NCBI GenBank assembly: GCA_000697335.1
Contig: JNEM01015016.1
Location: 1 to 11,461 of the forward strand
Length of the DNA: 11,461 bases
Direction of reading: 5' to 3'
Source of the DNA: Conidiobolus incongruus B7586
Taxonomy: Eukaryota > Entomophthoromycota > Entomophthoromycetes > Entomophthorales > Conidiobolaceae
The position numbers and the translations under genes are program-made. This document shows positions 1-8,499 of the stretch, in pieces (positions within the stretch are counted from its first letter, which is position 1; each line of letters starts with the position of its first letter). The notes below the pieces were generated by a model. That model saw only the letters and a program-made list of their open reading frames with translations, was not told the origin of the DNA and searched no databases.

Positions 1-473
1 TAATTATTTTATAAATACTTAAGCTCATACTTAATTTAATTAATAAAAGATATAAAATCAATATTATATAATTTAATAAAAGCTTGAAAAAAAAACTAAA
101 ATATCTATAATTATATTGAATTCAATAAAATATAGCTAAAAACAAAGGTTTTTTAATAAATATTTATAACTACTAAATCAGATTTTTTTAATTTTTTACT
201 TAAAAAAAAACAAAATATTAAATTATACCAAATTTTTCTTTTTTATAAATTTTAATATATTATTATTATAATTATAAACAGGAATTAGCTATTATAATAA
301 AATATAGTAATATATGGTCTTTATATTTAATATTTTAAAGAAAATCAAAATTTAATAAACCTTATTATGTTTTTTTAAATTAAATAACTTTAAAATCATA
401 TTTTTAATATATATTAAAAATATCTATTTTTTTATAATTTAATTATAGAATTAATAAAATAATAATTATAAAG

Positions 474-840
474 GATTTTCTATGTAACAAAATAGAGATA
501 ATTACCATATTGATTATATTCATGATTATAACTTATATGATTTTATTTATTTTCAATAACTAAAAAATCAGCTTATAATAAAATGAATTTTTATTAATAA
601 ATTAATTTAATTGATAAAAAATCAAATTTCAGTTTATAATAAAAATAATTGTTTTTAGGTGTTAGAAGGTTGTAAAAAATATAGAAATAAGTTATTAATC
701 ATAAAAAAAGTATTAATTCTATATTGTATATTGCATTTTATATATTATCTATTAATTTATCTATTTAATTTCTATTTCAAAATTATACCATCTTATAATT
801 TCTATACTAATAAATTTAAATATTTTAAGAAATATTTCAA
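474..840. repeat. Diverged direct repeat, copy 1
   Basis: This segment matches 3097-3460 in the same orientation and order. Shared anchors are gattttct (474 and 3097), ttaccatatt (502 and 3126), aaatttcag (624 and 3247), gttattaa (691 and 3314), ttcaaaatt (776 and 3393) and tctata.taataaat (801 and 3418). The offset stays at 2623-2624 through the first four anchors and falls to 2617 for the last two, so the copies are colinear with few small gaps. Identity is moderate by eye, which implies an old duplication. Weaker similarity may extend upstream to about position 130. Family unknown. It could be two copies of an old transposable element, or the two ends of one element. Confidence 0.6.
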
Positions 841-1559
841 AAGAAATGTTTTTTGATTAATAAAGGTATATTAAAAATAAGATAAAGAATTATTAATCAT
901 TGATATTTATATATATTAATTTTATATTATATGTTTTTAATTTCAAAATATTCTTATTATTTAAAGCTCAGAGGATTGATCCAATTAAATTTTCTCAATT
1001 TTAAATAATTACTAATATATATTAAAAACAATTTATTATTCAATATATGATATTTTAAAATGAAATATTTCTAAATTTAAAAGTTAAAAAACTTATAATT
1101 GAGTTGTAATAATATTATTATATAGTTTTTTTTGATAATTATAATATATTATATATATTATAATACTAAATAATAAATTTTGAAAATATATCGTTAAATA
1201 GAAACAATAATATTAATCAACATATATGCTATAAAATTATAAATTCTTTTTTCAATTTTATATATAATTAATTGTTTTGAAACTAATAATATATTTGGCA
1301 AATCAGATATTACGAAATTTTCTGTTTTATTGATTCTGATTATAATTGTTAAAATTAATTGAATTTATACGATAGAATTTGAAATAAATTCTATATTAAA
1401 ATCATTTAGTATAACAGATATAAGTATTGATTTTATTTATAAATACAGTATTGGCTAATATATTCAAACGAACAAACTCCTAGCTATTATTTAAATTTTA
1501 ATATAAATTTCTTCAATATAGTACATTTATATAGATTTCTCTTTATCTTGAAAAATATA

Positions 1560-1970
1560 AGTAAACAAGTTATAACTATAAGGTGTTAACTAATTTAAGC
1601 TTGATTATTGGAATTGAAAAATAATACAATAAACCATGATATCAGTCGATAATGTATAATGACGATAAGTGATAATTACAAGATTGTTTAATAAAGCGAA
1701 GTTATTTCAATCTGGACATGGCAATTTATACTCATATATCTTATAATTGAGTTAATAGCTCATGCTAAATGTTTATCATATTTGCAAATGTGATTTACCT
1801 TATTCAAGCAATATATGGAGTTTGGAGACTCTAGAGGAATATGCTCCATCAATAATCTAAGTAGACTAACTTAGTTAATTGTTAGATAGCAAAGAATATA
1901 TACATAGCAATATTGCTATCTTGATGCAATCTTACATAATATGAAGGATATTTGAAAATTATGTATTCTA
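1560..1970. other. Less AT-rich island without a recognised gene
   Basis: Within the AT-rich block this segment has visibly more G and C and more varied words, for example around 1717-1730 and 1815-1860. No reading frame is open over a useful length on either strand: the best plus-strand frames contain at least as many stop codons as expected by chance. It contains a perfect 16-base palindrome at 1904-1919. It may be an old gene or element remnant; nothing in it can be named. Confidence 0.4.
1904..1919. repeat. Perfect 16-base palindrome
   Basis: The sequence atagcaatattgctat reads the same on both strands. It contains GC pairs in symmetric positions, so it is less trivial than the AT runs around it. 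It lies in the less AT-rich island between the two repeat copies. It could be a dimeric protein binding site or chance. Confidence 0.5.
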
Positions 1971-3096
1971 AAAGTTTGGATAAAAAATTTATTTTAATTT
2001 TTTATTTTTATCATACTTATTCACAATTATTACTTTAAATGTTTTTATTGTTTTGAGATACTCTTGCATGAATTTTCAGTAAGTCTATCCTAAAATTATT
2101 TTTATATTTTTTAATTCCAATATCTTTATTAGAGTTTTTGAAAAATTACTGAATTTTGAATTTATAGATTAATATATTAAAAATATTATAATATTAGTTT
2201 AAAAAAATATGGCATATTTTTAAGAATTAATTTTATAAACATATTTCTAGTTTAGAAAAACCAAATATATATAATATATATAAGAAAATGTATATTTTGA
2301 AAATATATCTATATATTTGATAATTTTTTAATTAAATACTTTTGATTTAAAATTTAATATTAAACTTAACTAAAGATAAATTTGATAGTGAATATCCACA
2401 GTCTTTTATTTCAATATTATTAAAATATAATAATTAATCTTTTAAAATTTTTCAAGATTTAAAAAGGATTTAGAGAAATAATATTTTATCTAAATTTATC
2501 ATTTATTGTTAAATTACCACTTTATAACTAATAAGGATATTATTTAAAATTTATTTAAATTTAAAACACTAATTTTTATTATTATTATTTACTTATTATT
2601 TAAATAAAGTAATATATTAAAAAACACCTTTTTATTTTATCTAAAAAATTATTAATTTAATTGAATATTAATTATAAAACTATTTTATATATATTAAAGT
2701 TTAAATATAGATTAATTAATAAAAATATAAAATAAATACCTTATAGCTTAAGTAATATTTAAAAAAATAAAATAGCTATAGTTAAACAGAACTTATTAAA
2801 ATACTATTAAAATTATAGGTTTTTATAATTTATTATTATAATTAATATATTTTCAATTTTTTATAAAACTTCAAATTTAAAAATAAAATAAATTAATAAA
2901 TTAAACTAACATAATCCTTATTATAAATGTTAATAAATTATTAAATATTATAATAATTTATAATAATATATGTTTTTTTATTTAATTATTAAAATAAACC
3001 AATTAATAATAAGTTTTATATTATTTTTGAAATAAAATTATTTTTTATTAATATTTTTATTATAAATTAAAAATACTTATTATTATATTTTTAAAA

Positions 3097-3460
3097 GATT
3101 TTCTATATAAAAAAATTAGAAAGAGTTACCATATTTAGTATATTCACCTGATTATAAATAATATAGTTATAATTATTTTTGGTAATTAAAAGATATATTT
3201 ATTAAATAAATTCTTATAAACAAATTATATTATTTTATAAAATACTAAATTTCAGTTTTTATTAAAAAAACTACTTTTTAAGTATTAGATGTTTGCTAAA
3301 AATACAGCAAAGAGTTATTAAAAAAAGTATAAGTTTTATATTTTTTAATAAATTCTATAAATCATATATTAATATTTTAATTTAGTATTAATTTCAAAAT
3401 TGTTCCATTACTTAAATTCTATATTAATAAATCCAATCTTGCCATTTTTTCAATAAATTT
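3097..3460. repeat. Diverged direct repeat, copy 2
   Basis: Partner of 474-840, in direct orientation about 2.62 kb downstream, with colinear anchors (listed for copy 1). Upstream, an aataaacc motif occurs in both copies (354-361 and 2993-3000; offset 2639), suggesting the homology extends further with small gaps. This copy has no open frame matching the 65-codon one in copy 1, so the repeat does not encode a conserved protein today. A third, weaker resemblance is seen at the right edge (about 11188-11461), including a final ggttttct, but its spacing differs. Confidence 0.55.
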
Positions 3461-3568
3461 AAATAATAATTGATTAAAATTTATATTTTTAGTTCCAGTT
3501 ATATTTAAATATTGATCTCAATTATAATAATTATAATCTATATCTATTGAATATTTATTATTACTAAT

Positions 3569-3592
3569 ATTATTATTATTATTATTATTATT
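3569..3592. repeat. (ATT)8 microsatellite
   Basis: An uninterrupted run of eight ATT triplets. It lies just downstream of repeat copy 2 in the AT-rich block. A simple-sequence tract with no sign of function. Confidence 0.85.
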
Positions 3593-4009
3593 TAGCTTAG
3601 AATTTCAAACTTAGTGTTAATAACTAATAATATTGAGTTTAATAATATTCTCTATCATAATATTTCAATATTATTTGACTGATTTATTAAATACTTTGGA
3701 AAAATTATAAAAAATTGAACTTAAATTTTTATTATTATTATTAAGTACTTTATAGTATTTTTTATAATAGAAAAATTCTATTCTACAGGTTGTTTTAATA
3801 AGATCTATTTTTGAATTAAATATAATTATTGTTATTAGTTTTTCTTTACATTATTTATTATAATAAAAAATTTAAAAATAATGAGTTTATTGAAGAATAT
3901 ATTTGATTAATTAAATATGATGAAAAGGAATTTCTTATAATTAGATTATAAAGTAATATATATATATATATATTATATATCACTCAATAGATTATACTTT
4001 CAACGAAAT

Positions 4010-4208
4010 TAATAATCGAATTGTATGTTTTGATTTAATGCACTTATTACTTCTCTGATTTAATGAAATCGAGACTAGATCAAATCACGATCGTGTAAAA
4101 TGTCAAAATCATCACGACTTCATTGCAAGTGAATAATTACGTCATCTCATTTACATAAAATATAATCAATCACTAGGATTGATGACCTCATTCATTCCTT
4201 TATTACAA
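4010..4208 (+). promoter_or_regulatory. Probable promoter of the glyoxalase II gene
   Basis: Composition rises from near-pure A/T to mixed sequence about 200 bases before the first glyoxalase II ATG at 4209. Two motifs stand out. TTACGTCA at 4137-4144 is a near-perfect ATF/CREB-type (bZIP) site. CACGATCGTG at 4086-4095 is a perfect 10-base palindrome. There is no clear TATA box at the usual distance. The same region could also serve the shorter, cytosolic form, if transcription starts inside exon 1. Motif assignment is by pattern only. Confidence 0.4.
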
Positions 4209-5406
4209 ATGATTATAAATAAATACATAAACTCAGTAAAATTATTGAAATCTTACAATATTTTAAGATCATATTCATCAGTTCGCCAAGTTAAAGAGTT
4301 CAATAAATATTTATCAGGTATTTAGACTTTAATAGTTATATTCGTAGTTAGGCTTATTCATTTTGATAACCATAGATAAAATGAAAATTGTTCCAGTACC
4401 TTGTCTCGAAGATAATTACGCTTACTTGGTTAAGGACGAAAAGACGAACCAAGGTACTTACGATTAAATTTCAAATTTTAATTTTATTTATTGGGAATTA
4501 GTATTTGCTGTAGATCCTGTTGAACCTGAAAAAGTTTTGGATAGCTTCAAGAGAGAGTTCCAAGGAGCTGAAATTACTGCTGTTTTTAATACACACCACC
4601 ATTGGTAATTAATTATCAGTACAATAACTGGGTTTATTGTAAATGAAATTTAGGGATCACGTCAAAGGCAATGAAGAGTTATTAACTACATTGCCTGAAA
4701 ACACTCCAGTGTACGGTGGGGATGACCGTATCCCCAAATTAACCAATTTTTTAAACCATAATGATACTTTCGAATTTGGTTCCCTAAAAATTACTGCCCT
4801 GTTGACAAAGGGACACACCCGGGGTCATATCTGTTATTATGTAGAGGATACCGAAGCCTCCGAAAAGGTGGTTTTTACTGGCGATACTTTATTCATTGGA
4901 GGTTGTGGTCGCTTCTTCGAGGGGACACCTGCCGATATGCACAGAAGTTTGGTGGAAGTATTGGGTAAACTACCTAAGGAGACTAAGGTGTTCTGTGGAC
5001 ATGAATATACTAAGGGAAATTTAAAAGTAAGATTAAATTATATAAATTTGATATATTTTTTCATTGATTGTTTTAGTTCGCTTTATCTGTTGATCCCAAT
5101 AACGAAAAATTAAAAGTAATATTTAAATCCAGGCTACTATCTTTGAAGTAATTAACTTAATTCATCTTTAGGCTAAAGCCGCCTGGGCCAATCAGCAATC
5201 CGTCACCATACCAAGTACTATTGGCGAAGAAATTGATTTCAACCCATTTATGAGAGTCGAGTAAGTGATATCATAAAGTATAAAAAAATATTATAACTGA
5301 TATTATTATAATTAGAAACACTGAATTCCAATCCGTATTAAATAAGGGCAACGATCCTATTGAATTGATGGGCTTCTTAAGACAGAGCAAAGATCACTTT
5401 AAATAA
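4209..5406 (+). CDS. Hydroxyacylglutathione hydrolase (glyoxalase II), seven exons, mitochondrial and cytosolic forms
   Basis: Hydrolyses S-D-lactoylglutathione to D-lactate and glutathione, the second step of methylglyoxal detoxification. Exons: 4209-4317, 4376-4453, 4502-4604, 4654-5026, 5077-5115, 5172-5260, 5316-5406. All six introns are GT...AG, 48-58 bases long, and the frame closes to 293 residues plus TAA. The metallo-beta-lactamase fold shows THHHWDH (93-99, split by intron 3), His151 in GHTRGH, Asp174 in FTGDT and His213 in CGHEY, a complete set of dinuclear metal ligands. The glutathione-binding C-terminal domain has NPFMRV and the final R286/K289 pair in RQSKDHFK. The first exon encodes a basic, acid-free leader ending in LRSYSSV, a typical mitochondrial presequence. 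Met39 (4381) starts the classical 255-residue cytosolic protein; human HAGH has 260. Splicing is inferred, not shown by transcripts. Confidence 0.93.
5116..5171 (+). other. Intron 5 of glyoxalase II containing a possible 15-base microexon
   Basis: The whole 56-base segment works as an intron: skipping it gives LKAKAAWA, which aligns without gaps to the family's IxxKLAWA. Inside it, however, are an AG at 5131-5132, 15 bases (5133-5147) and a GTAATT donor at 5148. These would allow an in-frame microexon encoding ATIFE, flanked by 17- and 24-base introns. The family alignment favours skipping. Confidence 0.5.
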
Positions 5407-5451
5407 TTGGATTTGAACAATTTGGCAAATTTATATCATTAATTTTTCAAT

Positions 5452-5457
5452 AATAAA
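5452..5457 (+). terminator. Polyadenylation signal, glyoxalase II
   Basis: AATAAA lies 46 bases after the glyoxalase II stop codon and is followed by AT-rich sequence. In such AT-rich DNA the hexamer is common, so only its position supports the call. Confidence 0.4.
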
Positions 5458-5547
5458 TAGTATATCATTTTGTTCTATTAATAATATTTTTGACTTATTG
5501 AATTATTAATATTACAATTATTTCTTTAGCATATATCAGCATGATAT

Positions 5548-5550
<3 letters not shown>

Positions 5551-5578
<28 letters not shown>
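5551..5578. repeat. (AT)14 microsatellite
   Basis: A perfect run of fourteen AT dinucleotides, about 100 bases past the glyoxalase II polyadenylation signal. It can form a cruciform or slip during replication; no function is indicated. Confidence 0.95.
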
Positions 5579-5581
<3 letters not shown>

Positions 5582-6238
5582 AATTAAATTATAAAATATT
5601 TTATATTGAAATATGCAATTAATAATTATCAATATATTATTTATTATGATATTTTATGAAATTATTTTAGTTTATATTAATGTAATTAATTTCATTGAAA
5701 AAAAATGTGTATTAATACAGCTCCTTCATTAATATTTAAACTGTTTAATGTTTAACATTCTTTCAGATTACCCCAATAAGTAATTATATATTGATCCAAT
5801 CAATATTAAAGTTGAACAAATAGTGACTACGATTATTGGATCATTAAATGAATTTCTCAATAATTATTGGGTAGAGATTCAGTCTAAAAATAAATCAAAT
5901 AGCTACTTCCAAACTTAGGATTTTAATTGTATTATTAAATACCTAATATGGTTTGTAAACTAACATTCAAAATGTGCCGAGTTTTAAGCCATTTATATTA
6001 GCTCAGTTATATTAATTTTAATTGTATTATTTTATCAATAATTCAAGTATTTTATATATTTTTAATATTCAATTATTCTATTACTCAATAAATCATATTA
6101 ATAAGTATTAACAATTTGTACAATAATGATTATTTAAACTTGAAATCATCAAGTCCAATTAAAAATGATGACTCTAATCAACATAAATTGAATTTATCAC
6201 AAAAATCATTTTGAGATCATCAACACTATCTCAACGTG

Positions 6239-6518
6239 TAATTGGTCTATTATTCAAATTCATCCAATCATTTTAAAATCACACCACAAACAAAAAGGGT
6301 TCAAGCTTTGAATCCTATCTGAGAAACCTAACCAATTGAAGTCCCCAATTCCTAATATCTGTATGAATGATTGGCCAAATTTGGCAATCTTAAAATTTTA
6401 GGAGAACAACAGGAAAGTTAATAATAAAAAGTATAAAAGTGAAACGTTTATCGTAATAATTCATTTTCTTCAATTTAAAATTATAAAATTATGTTCACTT
6501 AAAAAAATTATAAATATT
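6239..6518 (+). promoter_or_regulatory. Kinase promoter: TATA box and CCAAT cluster
   Basis: A canonical TATAAAAG lies at 6432-6439, about 80 bases before the kinase ATG. Upstream are five CCAAT-type pentamers: ATTGG at 6241-6245 and 6370-6374, and CCAAT at 6264-6268, 6332-6336 and 6345-6349. This density within about 130 bases exceeds what is seen elsewhere in the spacer and fits binding by the CCAAT factor (NF-Y/HAP complex). The assignment is by motif only. Confidence 0.5.
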
Positions 6519-7970
6519 ATGTCTTTGATATTATATAATAATCATCAATTTGAAAGAATTAACAGGAGATCTTTATCCCCTAGTTTAAATAATCAAAATT
6601 ATGATAGGAAACCATTGTTGATAGAATGTTATCACAGTAGAAAGTTGCTTACTTGGAAGAAGCATGAAAGTCGGGGGAGTTCCGCAGTGAATTCTCCAAT
6701 AAATTCTAGACGTCTGTTAATTGAATACTTGCCAATTGACAGGGAAAGCCCTGCCGCAAGCAGTGTAAAGCGATCGAGTTCCGGAAAAATACTTAGCAGT
6801 ACTTTGAGGGGTGCTGTAGTAATTGCAAAACCTTTGGATGAGATAACTAAGAGAACAGTGATTGAGAATCCTTTCATTACTGAGGAAGGCATCATCATTG
6901 ACAATTATCTCATGATGCAGGATAAGGACTGGGAGAATTATGTATTGGGAATGGGTTCCGTTGAAAATATATCTAGTTGGTGTCATAGTAACCAAACACC
7001 GCAGAATCAGAATATGTTCAACTCTGTAACAGGTTACCAGTACTTGAAAACTACGTTGAGAGATGGGTTTATCAGGGATAAGCCCATTGCTAATCCTTTT
7101 ATTGGAAAATTCACTATTTATTTTCCTAAGGTATTGGTGGCTCAAACTAATAATAGCAACGTTTACAAATGCTCTAATTCGGCTGATGATGAGTGGTATG
7201 CACTCAAGGTCATGGCTGTTAACCACTCTGAAGAGTTGGAAATGGCACGTAGAGAAATTGATTTCCTTTCAAAATGCAGAAACTGCAGTTACATCATCAA
7301 AATGATTGACTATGAAATCAATGAAATTCGGGGCGAAGCTCGTATCGTCATGGAATGGGGAGAACAAAATGTTCAAGAATATGTCATGGAGATGGTTCAA
7401 AGTAGATGGACTACACTAGATATATCTCTATTAATGACCGAAATGGTCAGAGCTGTCAAAGAATTACATAGTTTAAATATTGTTCACAACGATATAAAAG
7501 AAGCCAATTTTATGAAAGTTAAGGGCAAAATAAAGTTAACTGACCTTGGTGCTTGTCATGAATTGCCGCCACATCATCCCTTCATTATTGATGATCAAGT
7601 TATGGGTACCGAAGGTTATTACGCTCCTGAGAGACTTCGATTCACTCAGTACCAGTACCAAAAAGTATTCAGATACGATTACAAGAGTGACGTTTACTCT
7701 CTAGGCTGTGTCTTCGTTCGAGTCCTCACAGGTAAATTCCCATTTAAAATGAATTATACGGTATGCGGCCACTGCGACTCCATTGACCAACTTGCAGAGT
7801 ATTTGACAGAATTCCAATCTGGAGGGGACGGAAGGCACGACATAATCTTCCGACGACGACACTGCAAGATTCGAGACGACTGGAAGCAATGTATCCTCCG
7901 AGCTTTGCACGAAGATCCCGCGCAGAGATTAAGTTTGGATCAAATGGAGGAATATTTCCATATCGATTGA
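6519..7970 (+). CDS. Protein kinase, Mps1/TTK-like, with atypical ATP loop
   Basis: Encodes 483 residues in one exon. Residues 1-190 are a Ser/Asn/Arg-rich extension with no recognised domain. The kinase domain spans about 200-480: Lys230 in WYALKVM, Glu246 in the C helix (RREIDFL), catalytic loop HNDIKEANF (323-331; Asp325, Lys327, Asn330), metal-binding Asp342 in TDLG, GTEGYYAPE (363-371), DVYSLG (391-396) and Arg470 in DPAQRL. HND instead of HRD, the Phe after Asn330, and the following VKGKIKLTDLG fit Mps1/TTK (HSDLKPANF...LKLIDFG). That family phosphorylates kinetochore proteins in the spindle checkpoint. The nucleotide loop is odd: 207-216 (VAQTNNSNVY) has none of the usual glycines. YYAPE and the wide divergence leave other kinase groups possible. 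Activity is likely but unproven, since the catalytic residues remain. Start chosen as the first ATG after the TATA box; it ends in TGA. Confidence 0.85.
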   Translation: MSLILYNNHQFERINRRSLSPSLNNQNYDRKPLLIECYHSRKLLTWKKHESRGSSAVNSPINSRRLLIEYLPIDRESPAASSVKRSSSGKILSSTLRGAVVIAKPLDEITKRTVIENPFITEEGIIIDNYLMMQDKDWENYVLGMGSVENISSWCHSNQTPQNQNMFNSVTGYQYLKTTLRDGFIRDKPIANPFIGKFTIYFPKVLVAQTNNSNVYKCSNSADDEWYALKVMAVNHSEELEMARREIDFLSKCRNCSYIIKMIDYEINEIRGEARIVMEWGEQNVQEYVMEMVQSRWTTLDISLLMTEMVRAVKELHSLNIVHNDIKEANFMKVKGKIKLTDLGACHELPPHHPFIIDDQVMGTEGYYAPERLRFTQYQYQKVFRYDYKSDVYSLGCVFVRVLTGKFPFKMNYTVCGHCDSIDQLAEYLTEFQSGGDGRHDIIFRRRHCKIRDDWKQCILRALHEDPAQRLSLDQMEEYFHID

Positions 7971-8133
7971 CCTAAAAAATTTCCAATTGCATTACTACCA
8001 CTTTGTATGCAATAATTATCAATTATTCGCAAATCCTATAATTCCTCTATTCATAATTCCTTATCAAATTTATTTGTTCTTAATAATTTTTTTCTTGTAT
8101 TACTATTATCCTTGTTACTAACTTGTTCAAATC

Positions 8134-8139
8134 AATAAA
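8134..8139 (+). terminator. Polyadenylation signal, kinase gene
   Basis: AATAAA lies about 165 bases after the kinase stop codon and just before the convergent minus-strand gene that ends at 8204. It is the clearest candidate in the short spacer between the two convergent genes. Confidence 0.4.
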
Positions 8140-8203
8140 ATGTCAAATTCAATTTGATACATATCCACTCTCTATTTATCTATTTTTATATCATTTTTCA
8201 TAT

Positions 8204-8473
8204 TTAGTAGTAGTCACAAAGAAAAGTGCTTAATCCAGTTTTATCCCATAAGTTAATCAAATTCAAAACATCATTTGGAATTATACCTCTTATTTTGTAA
8301 ACTAATATCGCAAAATATTCCAATTTGAGTGCATTGCCCATTTCCCACAGGCCAACTTTATCACCAGTTTGGCAAAGATGATTTAGTACTAATACAATGT
8401 GCAGTCTCTCCCCAGCACAATCAGGATCTTTACTAACTATCTTGTAGACAAGATGCAGTGAATTCTGCCATCC
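8204..8473 (-). CDS. 3' exon of a minus-strand gene; CID/RPR domain fragment, CHERP-like
   Basis: On the minus strand 89 codons are open from 8473 down to a TAA at 8204-8206, with more G+C than the flanks. There is no suitable ATG; the frame begins just after a TATGTAG acceptor, so this is a last exon. Residues 7-30 (HLVYKIVSKDP...GERLHIVLVLN) match the CID/RPR helices of CHERP-type proteins (HLxxRI...RLHLIYLIND), and residues 70-81 (LNLINLWDKTGL) match the later helix LLQLWEKNGYF. CID domains bind the phosphorylated RNA polymerase II tail, and CHERP takes part in splicing. The protein would end about ten residues beyond the domain, which is short for CHERP. The exon supplying the first CID helices is not resolved. 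It may be a divergent or decaying gene; the family call comes from motifs, not a search. Confidence 0.5.
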   Translation of the reverse strand, partial: GWQNSLHLVYKIVSKDPDCAGERLHIVLVLNHLCQTGDKVGLWEMGNALKLEYFAILVYKIRGIIPNDVLNLINLWDKTGLSTFLCDYY

Positions 8474-8499
8474 CTACATAAAACAGCAAAATATTGTAG

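Larger units (their letters stand above)
1..4000. other. Gene-free, extremely AT-rich block
   Basis: About 4 kb of nearly pure A/T with no convincing gene. Open frames are short and consist of Ile, Leu, Asn, Lys, Phe and Tyr, as expected from composition alone; the best (659-856, 65 codons, GTG start) lies inside a repeat copy and is not open in its partner. The block holds a diverged direct repeat (474-840 and 3097-3460), a slightly more G+C-rich island near 1560-1970, and simple AT and TTA tracts near 3569-3592 and 3956-3973. Composition changes near 4000, where the glyoxalase II promoter begins. It may be decayed transposon DNA or a subtelomeric or pericentromeric AT-rich segment; the sequence does not decide. 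Confidence 0.6.
5407..6170. other. Intergenic spacer, no gene supported
   Basis: AT-rich DNA between glyoxalase II and the kinase promoter. It holds an (AT)14 tract and a segment at about 5760-6030 that is a little less AT-rich. A plus-strand frame there is open for about 44 codons, but its stop count over the full segment matches chance, so it is not called as a gene. Confidence 0.5.

Noticed and set aside
659-856. 65-codon plus-strand frame with a GTG start
   Set aside because: It lies in repeat copy 1, is not open in copy 2, has a composition-driven Ile/Leu/Tyr/Phe/Lys content, and lacks an ATG. It is not supported as a present-day gene.
1561-1990. A plus-strand frame that reads smoothly if TAA and TAG are taken as glutamine
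   Set aside because: The number of stop codons is no lower than chance for this composition, and the real genes here use CAA/CAG for Gln with TAA and TGA as stops. There is no evidence for a changed code.
5760-6030. Possible gene fragment on the plus strand with a 44-codon open stretch
   Set aside because: Stop counts over the full segment match random expectation, there are no splice signals that rescue it, and no domain is recognised.
6632-7226. Minus-strand ORFs of 90 and 169 residues within the kinase gene
   Set aside because: They overlap a confident kinase gene on the other strand and have no recognisable protein features; they are shadows of it.
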